Positions 4,810 to 5,663 of a stretch of 5,663 bases of DNA are shown here, in pieces. Within the stretch, counting starts at the first letter, position 1, and every line of letters begins with the position of its first letter. The translations under genes were made by a program, and so were the position numbers. The DNA lies in NCBI GenBank assembly GCA_021814735.1, contig JAKAHX010000136.1, forward strand, positions 1-5,663. Direction: 5' to 3'. The notes under the pieces were generated by a model. The model searched no databases. It saw nothing but the letters and a program-made list of their open reading frames with translations, and had not been told where the DNA came from. Source of the stretch: Chloroflexota bacterium. Its GTDB lineage: Bacteria; Chloroflexota; Limnocylindria; Limnocylindrales; CSP1-4.

Positions 4810-5663
4810 GTGAGCAAGAACGTCGCCGTCTTCGTTGACGTCGCGAACATCTTCTACGCCGCCAAGGCGGCTGGCGTGGACATCGACTACGTCACGCTGC
4901 TGAAGGCGGCCAGTGCCGGGCGGGACCTGGTCCGCGCCTATGCCTACACCGGGCTCGACCCGGAGAACGAGAACCAGCGCCAGTTCCACGCCTTCCTCGC
5001 GCGGAACGGCTACAAGGTCGTCAGCAAGGACATCCGCAAGTATGGCGACGGCAAGGTCAAGGCCAACCTGGACATCGAGCTGGTCGTGGACCTCATGCGC
5101 ACGTCGCGGAACCTGGACATCGCCGTGGTGGTCTCCGGTGACGGTGACTTCGCCCCGGCGATCCGCGCGGTCCAGCAGACGGGCACCCGGGTCGAGGTGA
5201 TCAGCTTCCGCGGCAACACCAGCTCGGACCTGATCGACGTGGCGGACGTTTTCACCGACATCACCCAGATCGCCAGGGTCGAGCGGTCCTCGCGCAGCGG
5301 CCGGCGGGTGGCCGCGGAGGAGGACCTCTCGATGACGGAGGTCCCGGAGAAAGAGACCGAGGGAACCGGCCGGCGACGGCGGACACGCCGCGGGGAAGGT
5401 CGCGAGGAGATCCGGCGCGAGGAGCGCCGCGGCGAGCGGCGGGAGCACGCGCCGCTGCCGGCGGCAGGGTCCACGCCCTCCGGCATGCCGCTCGTGGTGC
5501 TGCCTGGCGAGAAGCTGAGCCGCGCCGGCGCTGCCATCGCCCAGGTCGCGGAGCGCGAGGAACCCGAGGAGCTCGTGGGCGCGGAGGCCACCGAGGGCGC
5601 GGAAATCGTGGCAACGGAGGTCGCGGCGGCGGAGGTGCAGGGCGGCCAGGAGGCCGGCAAGCG
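4810..5663 (+). CDS. NYN-domain (LabA/DUF88-type, PIN-like) putative ribonuclease with charged tail, 3' end off window
   Basis: The first 284 codons of a cytoplasmic protein whose N-terminal 155 or so residues form an NYN domain, a PIN-like fold with metal-dependent RNase activity in characterised members. Seen: the first strand VAVFVDVANIFYAA (5-18) with Asp10 and Asn13, the middle acidic helix KANLDIELVVDLM (84-96) with Asp88 and Asp94, and VVVSGDGDFAPAI (106-118) with Asp111 and Asp113. These are the expected metal-binding acids, so the domain looks intact. A conserved-looking stretch ISFRGNTSSDLIDVAD (131-146) closes it. The rest is probably disordered: an Arg/Glu-rich segment (187-212) that could bind RNA, a short hydrophobic island PLVVLPGEKLSRAG (227-240), then an Ala/Glu/Val-rich stretch (247-278). 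Start is GTG after a well-spaced AGGAG. RNA target and partners are unknown. It may be cotranscribed with the upstream GNAT gene across an 85-base gap. Confidence 0.88.
   Translation, partial: MSKNVAVFVDVANIFYAAKAAGVDIDYVTLLKAASAGRDLVRAYAYTGLDPENENQRQFHAFLARNGYKVVSKDIRKYGDGKVKANLDIELVVDLMRTSRNLDIAVVVSGDGDFAPAIRAVQQTGTRVEVISFRGNTSSDLIDVADVFTDITQIARVERSSRSGRRVAAEEDLSMTEVPEKETEGTGRRRRTRRGEGREEIRREERRGERREHAPLPAAGSTPSGMPLVVLPGEKLSRAGAAIAQVAEREEPEELVGAEATEGAEIVATEVAAAEVQGGQEAGK

Noticed and set aside
4741..5660. Minus-strand open frames opposite the NYN gene (4741-5448, 5010-5660)
   Set aside because: Their translations lack recognisable domains and the plus strand carries a clear NYN domain with a ribosome site.

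Overview
This is a GC-rich bacterial window, with G/C-ending codons throughout, holding five genes in two divergent blocks. Nothing in it is an RNA gene, CRISPR array, insertion sequence or phage element. The high GC, the lipoprotein-type binding protein (which suggests a Gram-positive or single-membrane-like envelope) and the NYN protein with a charged tail would fit an actinobacterial or Chloroflexota (Limnocylindria-like) genome. That placement is inference from general impression and is not established.

Left block, minus strand (reads right to left, 3858 to 1): a branched-chain amino acid type (HAAT family) ABC importer operon in the order binding lipoprotein (livJ-like), permease livH, permease livM, ATPase livG (cut by the left edge). 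livH/livM and livM/livG each overlap by 4 bases (ATGA), a sign of translational coupling. livJ is separated from livH by 97 bases that carry a strong 12-bp stem-loop just after the livJ stop. A second ATPase (livF) would be expected beyond the left edge. The lipoprotein captures substrate outside the membrane, LivH and LivM form the channel, and LivG (with LivF) powers import.

Middle, 3859-4271: a 413-base non-coding divergent region. Its one AT-rich patch (about 4080-4109) contains -10-like hexamers on both strands that share bases, so the liv operon and the rightward genes may start from overlapping divergent promoters, both with long leaders (roughly 180-220 bases). The liv leader contains a good hairpin.

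Right block, plus strand: a small GNAT-like acetyltransferase with a degenerate acetyl-CoA loop (4272-4724, GTG start), an 84-85 base gap with two hairpins, then an NYN-domain (PIN-like, LabA/DUF88 type) putative ribonuclease (GTG start at 4810, running off the right edge) with a highly charged, Arg/Glu-rich and then Ala/Glu-rich tail.

The window is mostly ordinary housekeeping/accessory transport. The most unusual points are the livG N-terminal half, which leaves the family pattern after Walker A and turns hydrophobic where the Q-loop should be approached, and the NYN tail, which contains a short hydrophobic island that looks like a conserved linear motif. I did not find convincing evidence of a new multi-gene system.
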